A stretch of DNA of 16,081 nucleotides from Chitinophagia bacterium (lineage in GTDB: Bacteria; Bacteroidota; Bacteroidia; Chitinophagales; Chitinophagaceae). Each line of letters begins with the position of its first letter. The first letter of the stretch is position 1. The DNA is taken from contig RGMU01000011.1 of assembly GCA_010021705.1 (NCBI GenBank), positions 1 through 16,081 of the forward strand, read 5' to 3'. The notes beneath the pieces were generated by a model. It had not been told where the DNA came from and did no database searches. It saw nothing but the letters and a program-made list of their open reading frames with translations. The translations under genes and the position numbers were made by a program. Shown in pieces: positions 15,721 through 16,081 of this stretch.

Positions 15721-16081
15721 GTCCGCCCGGATCCGTCGCACTAGGTTGTTTTTTGACCAATCGTCCGTTTTTATGCGCGCGATCGTTGCTGATCTAGAGC
15801 TCTTGGAGCGACAGGCGCGCATGGTGGACGGGATCCCTGCCGCCCGTATGAATGGCACAAGCGATCTAGATTGGACGGCCGTTCATTGCGTCCGGGGGGG
15901 GGAGTATTTCCCTAACGTTTTCGAAGCCTTTCCCGGGATTCGTTTTTGGGATTACACGAAGCATGAAGAACGAATGACGTGGGGTATTCCTAATTACTTC
16001 CTCACTTTCAGCCGCGCCGAGACTCTGGCCAACAGACTGGCCAGCATGCGGGTCCTGCAGTCCGGCCGGAATGTCGCGGCG
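15713..16081 (+). CDS. Partial phage/plasmid-type protein of unknown function, both ends missing
   Basis: The + strand frame reads from the junction to the right edge without a stop (the last upstream stop is TAG at 15662-15664). It encodes RTRLFFDQSSVFMRAIVADL, then IPAARMNGTSDLDWTAV, EYFPNVFEAFPGIRFWDYTK, NYFLTFSRAETLANRLA and SGRNVAA. The pattern R-x-NGTSD ... FP-x-(I/V)-x-F-x-DYTK ... NY-x-LTFS ... NVA is one I recall from uncharacterised phage and plasmid proteins of proteobacteria and related hosts, perhaps related to the gene-product-88 group. No ATG at the true start is visible; ATG 15773-15775 is internal. Base composition is far higher in GC than everything to its left. Function is unknown. 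Confidence 0.65.

Noticed and set aside
15713..15858. The - strand frame continues beyond 15712, giving a 108-residue protein from 15532 to 15858.
   Set aside because: The N-terminal half is antisense to the phage-like + strand frame and has no family features. Only the C-terminal 59 or so residues are native.
15729..15866. Several GATC sites close to the right-end junction, possibly marking a restriction-ligation (proximity library) join.
   Set aside because: The apparent breakpoint near 15712 does not fall on a GATC, and such sites are common in GC-rich DNA.

Overview
The window looks like a Bacteroidota chromosome, probably from the Chitinophagales/Chitinophagaceae side. This rests on a complete gldK-gldL-gldM-gldN core of the type IX secretion / gliding machinery, a Bacteroidota-type HemD beside a DUF4271-like tail, EGF-containing lipoproteins, starts without Shine-Dalgarno sequences, and TAnnTTTG-like promoter boxes. 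Base composition is AT-leaning up to about 15,712. After that it changes abruptly to GC-rich DNA of a different kind.

Layout. On the + strand at the left edge lie the C-terminal part of a SulP anion transporter and a beta-carbonic anhydrase (1009-1656), closed by a good intrinsic terminator. Every other native gene is on the - strand. Read in transcription order from the right, these are: a DUF4271-like C-terminal fragment, hemD, a DUF255 thioredoxin-domain gene broken by a roughly 56-nt deletion, gldK, gldL, gldM, gldN, an intrinsic terminator, comB (2-phosphosulfolactate phosphatase), a second gldN (gldO-like), three tandem EGF-type lipoproteins, a secreted protein of unknown function, and tilS.

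How the genes fit together. GldL and GldM form the proton-driven motor in the inner membrane. GldK (lipoprotein) and GldN form the periplasmic ring below the outer membrane. The gldN paralogue repeats the gldN/gldO arrangement known in Flavobacterium, but here it is separated from gldN by a hairpin and by comB, to which it is almost fused (one base apart). The three EGF lipoproteins follow in the same direction and may be envelope or surface partners. SulP plus carbonic anhydrase suggests bicarbonate uptake and CO2/bicarbonate interconversion. tilS is translationally coupled (ATGA overlap) to the unknown secreted protein.

Points to treat with care. The right end (about 15,713-16,081) is a foreign, GC-rich + strand reading frame that resembles an uncharacterised phage/plasmid protein family. 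It cuts into the DUF4271-like gene, which suggests either a recent insertion or an assembly chimera. The broken DUF255 gene could be a real pseudogene or a sequence error. No tRNA, rRNA, CRISPR array or insertion sequence was seen. No gene-free stretch exceeds 300 bases; the longest (5747-5929) is described as its own feature.
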